Positions 23,561 to 32,870 of a stretch of DNA of 64,000 nucleotides are shown piece by piece. The notes under the pieces were generated by a model. That model saw only the letters and a program-made list of their open reading frames with translations, ran no database searches and was not told the origin of the DNA. This DNA is from Amia ocellicauda (lineage: Eukaryota; Chordata; Actinopteri; Amiiformes; Amiidae): NCBI RefSeq assembly GCF_036373705.1, contig NC_089855.1, positions 3,372,501-3,436,500 on the forward strand. Direction: 5' to 3'. The first letter of the stretch is position 1. Each line of letters begins with the position of its first letter. A program made the translations under genes and the position numbers.

Positions 23561-23862
23561 GCTGGGAGGAGAGAAGGACACTGGCTTAGTTATGAAGACC
23601 TATTAGCCAGGTTTTAGAGTCAGCGTTTTGTAACCATTAGCTTCCAGCAATTGTGATGCGCTACTGAAATGAAAAATTCAAATTTCTTCAAACTGGAGTA
23701 AGCATTCAGGCTAAAATGCCGAAATACCGAAGTATCCCTATAATACATTATTGAAATAAATTATAAATACTTAACAATCTACTACTGCTATTTATATACT
23801 GTACTGGTAAAATTGATTGATTTCCACTATGAGTTTAAATACAATCATTTGTTGCATATTGT

Positions 23863-24212
23863 GTGCGGCACGGTGACACAGTGGTTAGCACTGCTGCTGC
23901 ACAGCTCTAGTGGTCCTGGGTCCGAGTCTCGGCTCAGGGTGCCGGTCTGTGTGGAGTTTGCATGTTCTCCCCATGTCTGTGTGGGTTTCCTCCGTGCACT
24001 CTGGTTTCTTCCCACCGTCCAAAGACATGCAGGTTAGGTTGATTGGCTATGCTAAATTGCTGTGTGTGTGTGTTAACCAGCAATGGACTAGTGTCCCATC
24101 CTGGGTGCATTCCTGCCTTGCGCCCTATGCCTGCCGGGATCGGCTCCAGCGTCCCCCGTGACCCACAAGGATAAGCGGTTTCGAAAATTGATGGATGGAT
24201 GGATGGATGGAT
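23863..24212 (+). mobile_element. V-SINE copy 2, full length
   Basis: Head GCGGCACGGTGACACAGTGG, central GTGTGGAGTTTGCATGTTCT and AAAGACATGCAGGTTAGGTT, and a 3' end of repeated ATGG units. A perfect 12-bp target duplication GTTGCATATTGT flanks it (23,851-23,862 and 24,213-24,224), showing a clean target-primed insertion. Confidence 0.9.
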
Positions 24213-24224
24213 GTTGCATATTGT

Positions 24225-24688
24225 TTCTCACAATGTATATGTTTGTTTATTTATAACAGTAAAAACAAAGTCAAATCCACCTACAAGGGAAGATCAGAAT
24301 ATTTAATTGTACTGAAATACTGAAGTACTCGTCACTATTGACAATTATTATTATTGATGGTTCCTATGTCCCAATATACAGTATATGCAGTGCCCTGCAG
24401 AATCATTCATATCCCTGTATAAATATGAACAAAATATATCATATCAAAGAAAAAAATAGATTGAAGTATGTGTCCTGCTGAAAGAAATCTGAAGATTATT
24501 AATCTGTAATCTTATTAGCATTTCACAGAGCAAAATCATTTGTCATCGATACATTATTTATTTCTAGAAATATATTATTTACAATGTATCTTGAATATAG
24601 AAAAACATAATTAATGAATGTGATCTAATTGATTATGAATATATTATAATCATACTTCATTAAATATAATCACTTATTCCTCTGAGAC
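24225..24688. other. No gene seen; AT-rich, probable intron/upstream DNA of OR unit 2
   Basis: No ORF or named repeat is supportable here. Confidence 0.4.
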
Positions 24689-25050
24689 GAAATGGGATGA
24701 AACTGAATTTGAGTAATTCTGTAGTAGAATCAGGATTTAAAAAATATTTTATGAAGAAGAAAAGATCAAACCTTCAGAAGTCAGTTCGTGTCTGTGGTCT
24801 GTGTCTCAGTGTGGAGTGACGTTCAGTGCCAGGTACCTGGGCTGTGTGTCTGTTCACTTCAGTCTTCAGCTCCAGTCACAGCTCTTCTGGACCAGACTCT
24901 TCACCTGTCGGTTTTTATGGGCGTCCTCTCGCACTGACCCCAGAGGCTGCTGTCTGCAGTGCTGCAGTCTTTATTAACCCTCAGAGAGACACAGAGAAGG
25001 TTAGTGCCAAAGGGAACAGACTCACAGGGCAAACACTTTTCTCAGTTACT
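24689..25050 (-). promoter_or_regulatory. OR-unit conserved upstream block B: probable promoter and first exon of OR unit 2
   Basis: Near-identical to blocks A (14,459) and C (63,550). Minus-strand TATA-like CCCATAAAAAC lies at 24,911-24,921 and the candidate donor CCCAG|GTACCTGG near 24,830-24,840. The distance to the OR unit 2 acceptor is about 1.3 kb, the least disturbed of the three. Confidence 0.55.
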
Positions 25051-25261
25051 TTCTTTCTATATATATATATACACCTGCAGCCTCAAGGCCACCTGTGACA
25101 CAGTTCCCCTGCTTCTTCTACACTGCCAGTGTACACTGCTGAATCCCTCGAGGCTTCAGACAGAGAGCATGACTCCAACACACCTGGAGAGGAGACAGAG
25201 GCCCTCTCCAGAATGAATTTGGCAACCCCAGTTGCTTCTTCTCTCACAGCTTTCACTTACT

Positions 25262-25857
25262 AACTTAAGAACTTAAGAACATACAGAATAGTTCCAGCTT
25301 GCTGGCGGTGTATGTGGTGGGATCTGGCAGAGAGACGTAAGGCAGATTCGACCCCGGAGGTCATGCCAGAGATTGCTGGAGCTACCAACTTCATTCTGGA
25401 ACTCATGATGTATTCGTTGCATACATCTGGCCATTCGCTGCTGTCATTTTCTGGACCCTGTTGCCCCCATCACTCCTGGCTTAACATTCGGTCCTGTAGT
25501 TGTCCTTCCTGTTTGTATTTAGCAGATGACGGCTCTGGAGCCTCCCTGTGTCTGTAGCACGCTTTTCTTCCCAAATGTTAGACTGGCTTTCCATCTGCAT
25601 TTCCTTTGCCCTGTACAGACATTACAATGTTATGTTGACACTCTATTTGTCAGACTGATCAACCCATGCCATAGTTTTGGGGCCTGTCTTATAGCATTGT
25701 GGAAACACATTTTGTTCAGTCGTTCACTCTTTTTGTTTCTCTCCTCTGGCTTCCACTCCTTCAGCCCACTCCAACACTGCACAACAAAGGTTTCCAACTT
25801 CCTGCTTCCAAGCTGGCCAATCAGGGTCATCTTGCCAGTCATGTGCTTCCACAGCAT
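25262..25857. other. Mostly unassigned DNA, beginning with a CR1-like 3' tail in minus sense
   Basis: 25,262-25,285 reads ACTTAAGAACTTAAGAACAT, like the inverted 3' end of CR1. The rest up to 25,857 does not match the CR1 3' part seen at 10,440-10,750 and has no recognised gene. It may be an insertion in, or replacement of, the CR1 fragment that continues at 25,858. Confidence 0.4.
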
Positions 25858-26113
25858 GTATCATCTTCATGATTTTGAGGACTTGAATCAAGCCCCCACA
25901 TAGTCTCCTCTGTTCCAGGGTGAAATGGTTCAGTTCCTCAGTCTATCAGTAGTACATTCCCTTCAGACCTGAAATAAGTCTGTTTGCTCTCTGAACTGCC
26001 TCTAGAACAGCAATTTCTGTGTGGAGCCCAGAACTGTACACAGTATTCCAGTTACATTCTTAACATTACTTGATTACACTTCTTTTAAATTCTACACTTT
26101 TGACAATAGACCC
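25858..26113 (-). mobile_element. CR1 LINE fragment, minus strand
   Basis: Inverted match to copy A around 10,185-10,450: CTCCTCTGTTCCAGGGTGAA, CAGACCTGAAATAAGTCTG and ACACTTTTGACAATA can be followed in order. The fragment continues beyond the LTR at 26,700. Confidence 0.75.
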
Positions 26114-26694
26114 TGGAGACTCTGTATAGGAAGTTGAAGAAAGTGTTTTGTGATAATTATATAATGTTTTATATTAATACTAGCATTAGAAGTAGTTTTG
26201 TATACAGACTGAGCAGATTAGATTTAGCAGGACAAGTAAAGGGTCAACAAGGTCGATTTGTTAAAAACTCCTGTCAGTAATGAAAGATTACACAGTGCTG
26301 AAATAGCCTACAGATGTCTGCTGTGAATTTGTTTATGACTTAATCGTTTCTCCAGATAGGCAGGAATTGTTTCTGTTAATGGGCGATTGACACTAGGTAA
26401 ATGATGACCATGGGATCGCATCTTCCTAGTGCACATCAAAGATGGACATCTGCTTTGGATCCATCACCTCTTCACGGGAGGACAGATCGTAAAACGGACC
26501 CGGACCTGTATCTTCTGATTGGATGAACGGCCATAAGATGTTACGTCATTTTCCTATAAAGCTGCACTCATGTTTGTAAACATTAAGTCTCACTGAAGGA
26601 ATTATTCCTGACGTGGGGCTTCCGAGCCGCTTGATTAAAGTTCTATCTGCTTTATCTCGACGACTTCTCCACTTATTTCCGAGACGGTTCTACA
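26114..26694 (+). repeat. Solo LTR inserted in the minus-strand CR1 fragment
   Basis: It runs TGGAGACTC...GGTTCTACA with a near-perfect 5-bp duplication (GACCC at 26,109-26,113, TACCC at 26,695-26,699). The CR1 sequence on the two sides joins as expected from copy A. A TATA-like CCTATAAAG lies near 26,552 and ATTAAAG near 26,634, consistent with a plus-strand LTR promoter and poly(A) signal. The family (endogenous retrovirus or other LTR element) is not determined. Confidence 0.65.
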
Positions 26695-26699
26695 TACCC

Positions 26700-26770
26700 T
26701 AGCATTTTGTTTGCCTTTTTTATTGAAAACAGAAGTATTTACAAGTTGCCACAGATAGATACAGGAGAGT
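26700..26770 (-). mobile_element. CR1 LINE fragment, minus strand, continuation
   Basis: CCCTAGCATTTTGTTTGCC in this orientation fits a CR1 3' coding segment on the far side of the LTR. The end is uncertain, since CR1 copy B begins close by in plus sense. Confidence 0.4.
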
Positions 26771-26889
26771 ACAGGTGAGAGGCAGCCATCATGTTGTTTT
26801 CCTAGTTTCAGACCAGTCTTAGCATTGCTCATTTTAAGTTTGCCTTAATTGACGTTAGAATTGTCTGTAGTTTGCCTAAATTGAAGTCA

Positions 26890-27317
26890 TTTCAGTTCAG
26901 CTTCTGAGTTGGTGAAAATAAATAAGCAGTAGAAAGATGATTTAGTCAGGGACTAGCAGGAATTCTGTTGCAAGAGGAGCCAGGTGGGGCCAGTTAGGTG
27001 TGAATTGGTGGCAGATAGACAAAAGCTACTTAAAGCAGCTGTTGATAAAGAGCTGCGCTGTTTTTCTGTGACAAAAAGTTGAGCAGTTGACTAGGGTACA
27101 GGCACCAAGAGCCAAAAATCAAATCTGACAAAAAAAGAAACTAACATTTAGAAGCATGTGGCCACTACAGTGTCAGGTTTGCAGAACGATTGCCTTCCTG
27201 GATGAGCTCATCCAAGAAGGTTTCATTTGTGAACGATGTCGGCATGTTGAAATCCTAGAGATCAAGGTCTGTGATCTTGAGGCTCAGATTGTTGATTTGC
27301 ACTGTATTAGTGATATA
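26890..27317 (+). mobile_element. CR1 LINE copy B, piece 1: 5' UTR and start of ORF1
   Basis: Homologous to copy A from about 7,190. An ATG at 27,156 opens ORF1 with CQVCR and later CERCR, a Cys-x2-Cys pair typical of the zinc-binding N-terminus of CR1 ORF1, followed by a leucine-rich stretch. The copy is interrupted at TA 27,316-27,317 by a Tc1-like element and resumes at 28,539. Confidence 0.8.
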
Positions 27318-28536
27318 CACTCACCTAAAGGATTATTAGGAACACCTGTTCAATTTCTCATTAATGCAATTATCTAACCAACCAATCACATGGCAGTTGC
27401 TTCAATGCATTTAGGGGTGTGGTCCTGGTCAAGACAATCTCCTGAACTCCAAACTGAATGTCTGAATGGGAAAGAAAGGTGATTTAAGCAATTTTGAGCG
27501 TGGCATGGTTGTTGGTGCCAGACGGGCCGGTCTGAGTATTTCACAATCTGCTCAGTTACTGGGATTTTCACGCACTACCATTTCTAGGGTTACAAAGAAT
27601 GGTGTGAAAAGGGAAAAACATCCAGTATGCGGCAGTCCTGTGGGCGAAAATGCCTTGTTGATGCTAGAGGTCAGAGGAGAATGGGCCGACTGATTCAAGC
27701 TGATAGAAGAGCAACTTTGACTGAAATAACCACTCGTTACAACCGAGGTATGCAGCAAAGCATTTGTGAAGCCACAACACGTACAACCTTGAGGCGGATG
27801 GGCTACAACAGCAGAAGACCCCACGGGTACCACTCATCTCCACTACAAATAGGAAAAAGAGGCTACAATTTGCACAAGCTCACCAAAATTGGACAGTTGA
27901 AGACTGGAAAAATGTTGCCTGGTCTGATGAGTCTCGATTTCTGTTGAGACATTCAGATGGTAGAGTCAGAATTTGGCGTAAACAGAATGAGAACATGGAT
28001 CCATCATGCCTTGTTACCACTGTGCAGGCTGGTGGTGGTGGTGTAATGGTGTGGGGGATGTTTTCTTGGCACACTTTAGGCCCCTTAGTGCCAATTGGGC
28101 ATCGTTTAAATGCCACGGCCTACCTGAGCATTGTTTCTGACCATGTCCATCCTTTTATGACCACCATGTACCCATCCTCTGATGGCTACTTCCAGCAGGA
28201 TAATGCACCATGTCACAAAGGTCGAATCATTTCAAATTGGTTTCTTGAACATGACAATGAGTTCACTGTACTAAACTGGCCCCCACCGTCACCAGATCTC
28301 AACCCAATAGAGCATCTTTGGGATGTGGTGGAACGGGAGCTTCGTGCCCTGGATGTGCATCCCACAAATCTCCATCAACTGCAAGATGCTATCCTATCAA
28401 TATGGGCCAACATTTCTAAAGAATGCTTTCAGCACCTTGTTGAATCAATGCCACGTAGAATTAAGGCAGTTCTGAAGGCGAAAGGGGGTCAAACACAGTA
28501 TTAGTATGGTGTTCCTAATAATCCTTTAAGTGAGTG
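27318..28536 (+). mobile_element. Tc1-like transposon #1
   Basis: Inverted ends CACTCACCTAAAGGATTATT and AATCCTTTAAGTGAGTG, with TA duplicated at 27,316-27,317 and 28,537-28,538. It lies in CR1 ORF1 of copy B; the CR1 reading joins neatly across it. It is nearly identical to Tc1 #2 at 37,249-38,468. Confidence 0.9.
27466..28504 (+). pseudogene. Tc1-like transposase (copy #1), frameshifted
   Basis: The N-terminal DNA-binding part (from 27,466: GKKGDLSNFERGMVVGARRA, then a second helix-turn-helix with FSRTTISRV) and the DDE core (27,627-28,504) are in different frames. The core shows WSDE-type Asp followed by QQDNAPCHKG and PDLNPIEHLWD, the DD34E triad. At least two frameshifts break the gene: one near 27,590-27,610 and one near 27,830-27,945, where the first catalytic Asp (near 27,920) falls in a different frame from the second half. 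It is not functional as it stands. Confidence 0.8.
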
Positions 28537-28538
28537 TA

Positions 28539-29120
28539 GAAGAATTGGTCAATCAGCCCATGAGAGAGACGGTGTGCAACCAAAACCTAGGAGAGCTTAG
28601 AGGAGGACAGCGTAGAGAACTGCTAACCGCAGATAAGGGCATGCACAACCCATAGAGACACCCCAAGAGCTAGCTGCTGGACAACGAATTGGACAGTGAA
28701 GGCTCAGAGGGTGATGGGAGGGCAGTTGAGCACCAGAGCACCATCATCATGCCCACTCCCATCCTGAAGAGGGAGGTAGTTATAACAGGAGACTCAATTC
28801 TTAGAGGTGTAGATCACACAGTGTGCTCTAGTAATAAGGAGACCCGCATGGTATCTTGCCTGCCTGGTGCTCAGGTTGCAGATCTCCCTAAACTAGTAGA
28901 CGGGCTACTGGTCAAAGCCGGGGGGAATCCACTGGTCATGGTCCACATTGGAACAAATGAGATAGGAAAAGGTAGGGCAGAGGTTCTGCAAGACAAATTT
29001 AAAGAGTTAGGAACAAATCAAAAGAGCAGAACCTCCACGGTAGTTTTCTGTGAAATACTTCCGGTAACACGTGCCAGGCCAGGGAGACAGGCTGAGATTA
29101 GAAAGTTTAACATGTGGTTG
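28539..29120 (+). mobile_element. CR1 LINE copy B, piece 2: ORF1 esterase, cut by the Polinton
   Basis: 28,689-29,120 reads the esterase blocks VITGDSILRG and VHIGTNEIGKG. The CR1 sequence stops at TGGTTG (29,115-29,120) where the Polinton begins, and resumes after the second TGGTTG at 43,659. Compared with copy A, the join across the Polinton is exact. Confidence 0.85.
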
Positions 29121-29433
29121 AGTAGAATCGGGGGTGCCATAGGCGTTTCCAGATATTTTATGGCATGTTACATCACTTGTTTATAATACCTACGTCATAT
29201 CCGGACGGAAGTGTACACCCATAGCGCCCTAACCCCCCACGATGAACCTGATGACCCCCTGATCCTCCTGTCCTTCTCTCTCCCCTAGCCCCCTACCTCC
29301 ACCCACACTGATTAGTTCTGCAGGCCTTTGTTCTTGCCGGAGAGTGTGAATGTTCAGAGTGTGAATGTTTCAGGTCCTGGGGGTTGTGACCCCCCCCCAT
29401 TAAGTTAGAATAGCTCCATTGTTTCAGTAATAG

Positions 29434-29491
<58 letters not shown>

Positions 29492-29842
29492 CTCTCTCTC
29501 TCTATCTTTTTTTATCTTGTTGTGAATTCATTCTTTTTTTAAACACCTTCTAGTAAAGGCCTTCTAACTGTCTTAAAAGTTCATAATATTTAAACTTAAG
29601 ATATTGTTCAATTTCTTAACAGTCCCTTATCCTGGCTTACAGATGTTATTCAATTACTCTAGCCCTCTAAGTAAAGTGCTTAGGGGGAAAGTTTTTTTTA
29701 ATTTATTTTAGCTCTCTCTCGCTCTCCCTCTCTCTCTCACGAAATGCATAACGTGAAGTCTGAGTTTAAAATGAATGCTGGGTAGTGGGTCCGGAGCCGC
29801 CAAGGCCACTCTCTTCTAAGAGGGCAGGTTATCGTGACGTGA
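29121..29842 (+). repeat. Polinton left terminal inverted repeat
   Basis: It aligns by eye, inverted, with 42,885-43,658. It contains a TATC microsatellite at 29,435-29,505, and a CRE-like GTGACGTGA lies at its inner end near 29,834-29,842. It is about 50 bp shorter than the right repeat because of an indel near 29,640. Confidence 0.9.
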
Positions 29843-30543
29843 TTCACAACGAGGGGGTGTAGGGGTGTGAGTGGGTTGTGTTTTATGCTAATAGTGCCCT
29901 AGAGACAGGGGCTGCCTGCTTGTTGAAATCAAAATAATCTAATCATTCTAATCGATATAATTTATCAAACGTGTATCAAAAGGCCAAATAACTCTTTTGT
30001 CTGATCTAAACGCTTTCTGATTAGTGGCTACACGTTTTGATACCAAACACACCTGTGTCCCGTCAATAACCTGGGCTGGACCAGGAAGTAATTTTAAACA
30101 TCCCGAGGCTTAGATAAAGCTGTTGTTGAAATAATGTTTTTAAAATGCTAAACATCCTATGCTCTGTCTTTAGACTTAAAAGATAAAACAGGTCCCCTAA
30201 AACAATGAACAGAAATACAACGGTTAGCTAGAAGTCTTTTGTATATAGTATTATAGGTCCTTTCTTTGAGCTTGGGGTAATTGTTAGATCGAATAAACTG
30301 TTGAAATAGTCTTAGATCGAGTTTCTATAGGGCTAGCTGTTTTATTTAATTAATTTTAAGTTTTTTGTACTTAGCCGCTGACATAAAACCTTTTTTTTTT
30401 TTGGACATCGAGCCAGGGGAGGCGCCACCTTGGCGCTCATTTGAATTATGCCGCCTAGAGAGCTGATTAGTTGTGGGTGTTTAACAAGGCGACTGAAAGT
30501 CTGGGGGGTGCCCCAGAAAATTGACCCCCACCGCAGATTCATA
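29843..30543. other. Polinton left non-coding region
   Basis: No ORF is supportable between the inverted repeat and the TATA-like motif of the six-exon gene. It holds an imperfect inverted GGCGCCACCTTGGCGCTC stretch near 30,421-30,438 and a T-run at 30,391-30,402. Confidence 0.5.
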
Positions 30544-30556
30544 GGCATAAATATGT
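30544..30556 (+). promoter_or_regulatory. TATA-like box of the six-exon Polinton gene
   Basis: GGCATAAATATGTGG lies about 90 bases upstream of the ATG at 30,636, leaving room for a start site near 30,575-30,580 and a short leader. Position relative to the gene is the only support. Confidence 0.4.
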
Positions 30557-30635
30557 GGTTAGGTCTCCGTCTTGATGCATCATCTGGACCTCCCGAGTGA
30601 AGTGAAGTGAAGACCTCTGGTACTGAAGAACTACA

Positions 30636-32341
30636 ATGGCCGGAAACAGCATCACAGACTTCGACTTGAACGAATTTTTCGGTAAGTCTTCAGATTCCTT
30701 TCATTGTTATGTTCTGTGTTATACACATGTTTTGTAAATAAGGATATAACCTCTGTTTTAAGAACTGTAACCTTATTTTACAGACAGTCAACAATCTTTA
30801 ATACCCAACGCGGAGGCTATAATTTGGAACGGCTCTGTGATTAACGAAGGTAAGCTTTAATTGTTTGTATAGGAGCTTGTGTGTGTGTGGGTGTGTGCAC
30901 GCGTGCATTGCTGTGTTTGTGCTTTAAGTTAGCTGTTTGTTATATATATGTTTGTTAATGTTTTGAATTAATTACACAGAGGTTACCGAAAGGATCAATG
31001 TTATCGAGATACTGAGAGAAGCCACCGTCCCTATACGAGAGATCTACAGACTACGTAAGAACTAAATTATCTTACATCACATTATCGGTACTTAATTGTC
31101 CCCTTTTATACAGCGGGGTCTTTCATAGTTTCATAATTTTTTTTCTTTTTTTTTCTTTAACAGCTCTAAGAAACGTGGTCCTAGACAACGAGAGACCATC
31201 CACTTCCAGAACGTGTTTAGTTTTACCATCAAGAGCAAGCAACTTTCAAGAGTCTGAAAAACAAAAGAAACGACTATTCGCTGAGGGTCAGTAATGTCCT
31301 TCAAACTTTAAGTCTTAAAAGGGTTTTGTTTGTTTGTACCACTGAGGCTTGATGGGTATTTTTATTTTTGGGTGGGCGGGTGTGTTAGTCTGATTCATGG
31401 ATAGGTTGTGTGGAGAGTCTTGTAGATGACATGCTGGGGCATGTAGCATGGCATTGTTTAGAAATGTTTGTTTGAACACTCAGTTGGTTGTGAAATTAAG
31501 CTTACCGTCACAGATGTTTTAGTGAGTTTTTTGTAATATCTACAGTTATTTTGATAGTTTAAGATGTATAGAGATGTTTGTAAATTTTTTATACGTGTTA
31601 TTATTATTTTTTTAGATGGTGAAAACACTCCCGAACCAGGAATCTCCGGGGTCAGGCGACGTTTAAACTTGGAAGGTTTGTTTAAAAGCGAAATGTTGTT
31701 AGTGGTCTATAAAGCTGTGTTATGATTTTTTTTTAGAATTTTATAGAATCGTTTATTATGAGTTTATTTACTGTTTGTATTTTATGTTGTTTTTACATGG
31801 TTCATAAGTTTTATAGCGAGCTGTATTTTATTGAGTTATAGCCTCAATGTGTTTTGTTTGTTCCTAAGGCTAATTTTCAAAGGTCTAAAAATGACCCTAG
31901 CATAGCGTTTAAATCATTTGATATAAATTAAGAGTTTGGCTGTTTCTGTCGCCTTAATGTTTAAAGATCTATATGTGATACTTTTTTTTTTTTCGCACAT
32001 CCTAAGACTTGTGGGACAGTCATTCCGTCGATGATCTTTTGGGTGCGATTACTCCGACTAACTGGGGGGGAAACCCTGACGCCGCCAAGATCGCTGAGAG
32101 GAACCCCACCGATACATCTGGAGACACCGCCCCACCAGCGTGGATCACTGCAGTCCACGAGACACCCAGAGACACCTCCCCATCAGCGTGGATCAACGCT
32201 AGCCAAGGCTGGTTCACCCCGCAACGCCAGGCGGGATTCAGCAGTGTTCAGTCCGGCCCGTTACCGAACACAGAGAGGTACCCCCCGGCCGGTCCTGGAG
32301 ACACCACAACACCAGCTTGGACCACCGCTAGTCGGTGGTGA
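30636..32341 (+). CDS. Six-exon Polinton gene of unknown function (34 to 43-codon tandem repeats in last exon)
   Basis: Exons, inferred from GT/AG sites: 30,636-30,681; 30,784-30,849; 30,980-31,054; 31,164-31,286; 31,616-31,675; 32,007-32,341. Each donor is good (GTAAGT, GTAAGC, GTAAGA, GTCAGT, GTTTGT) and each acceptor follows a T-rich tract. Every intron is phase 1 and the internal exons are 66, 75, 123 and 60 bases, all multiples of three; the joined frame has no stop until 32,339, giving 234 codons. The exon 4 and 5 products carry basic KKRLF and RRRLNL motifs. Exon 6 begins a tandem repeat with a period of about 129 bp. No homologue or domain is recognised. It occupies the slot between the left inverted repeat and the polymerase. 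Confidence 0.7.
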
Positions 32342-32795
32342 ATCACCCCTCAACGCCAGGCTGGTTTCAACCGCGTTCAGTCCACCCCGTTACTGATCGC
32401 CGAGAGGGACCCCACGGCCGGACCTGGAGAGTCCTCAACACCCGTTTGGATCAGCCTGAGTCGGAGCTGCTACACCACCCAACGCCAGTCCAGTTTCATC
32501 GTCACTCAACCCGCCCTCGATCCTGTATCCAAGATACAGGAGCAGTACCCCTGCCTACGCCAGATTACCCCCAGGTTTTTATGGGTCACCGCTCCCGACT
32601 CCACGATTGACCCCTTCAAATCCCGGACGGTATCCGCCGATGGGTGGTGATCTACTGAACCATCAACCCTATAGACCCGCATCGATAGACGAACGCCCGG
32701 ATATAATCCCACAAGTGGCGCGTGCACAAAGCCTGGCTATAGAGGGTCAAAACATTATTATTAATACAGTTAATAACGCCATAGATCGAAATTAA
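32342..32795 (+). other. Continuation of the six-exon gene's repeat region, probably former coding
   Basis: The 129-bp repeat (CAACGCCAG words at 32,222, 32,351 and 32,480) continues past the TGA at 32,339-32,341, and the same frame stays open for another 102 codons to TGA at 32,648. A different frame (about 32,607-32,795) ends in an Asn/Ile-rich tail. This suggests the gene was once longer and the current stop and a frameshift may be lesions, but an alternative 3' exon is possible. AATAAA signals follow near 32,847. Confidence 0.45.
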
Positions 32796-32870
32796 TGTTT
32801 TATTAGTGGTAAAACGACTCGAAAGTGTGGGATGTGCTGTTGTGTAAAATAAATAAATGAATAAACAAAA

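Noticed and set aside
23125..23589. A 154-codon frame antisense to OR unit 2
   Set aside because: It mirrors the codon pattern of the OR gene on the other strand and includes non-coding leader; antisense shadow.
32031..32396. A second long open frame overlapping exon 6 of the six-exon gene
   Set aside because: The GC-rich tandem repeat lacks stops in all three frames; only the frame that continues from exon 5 with matching phase is supported.
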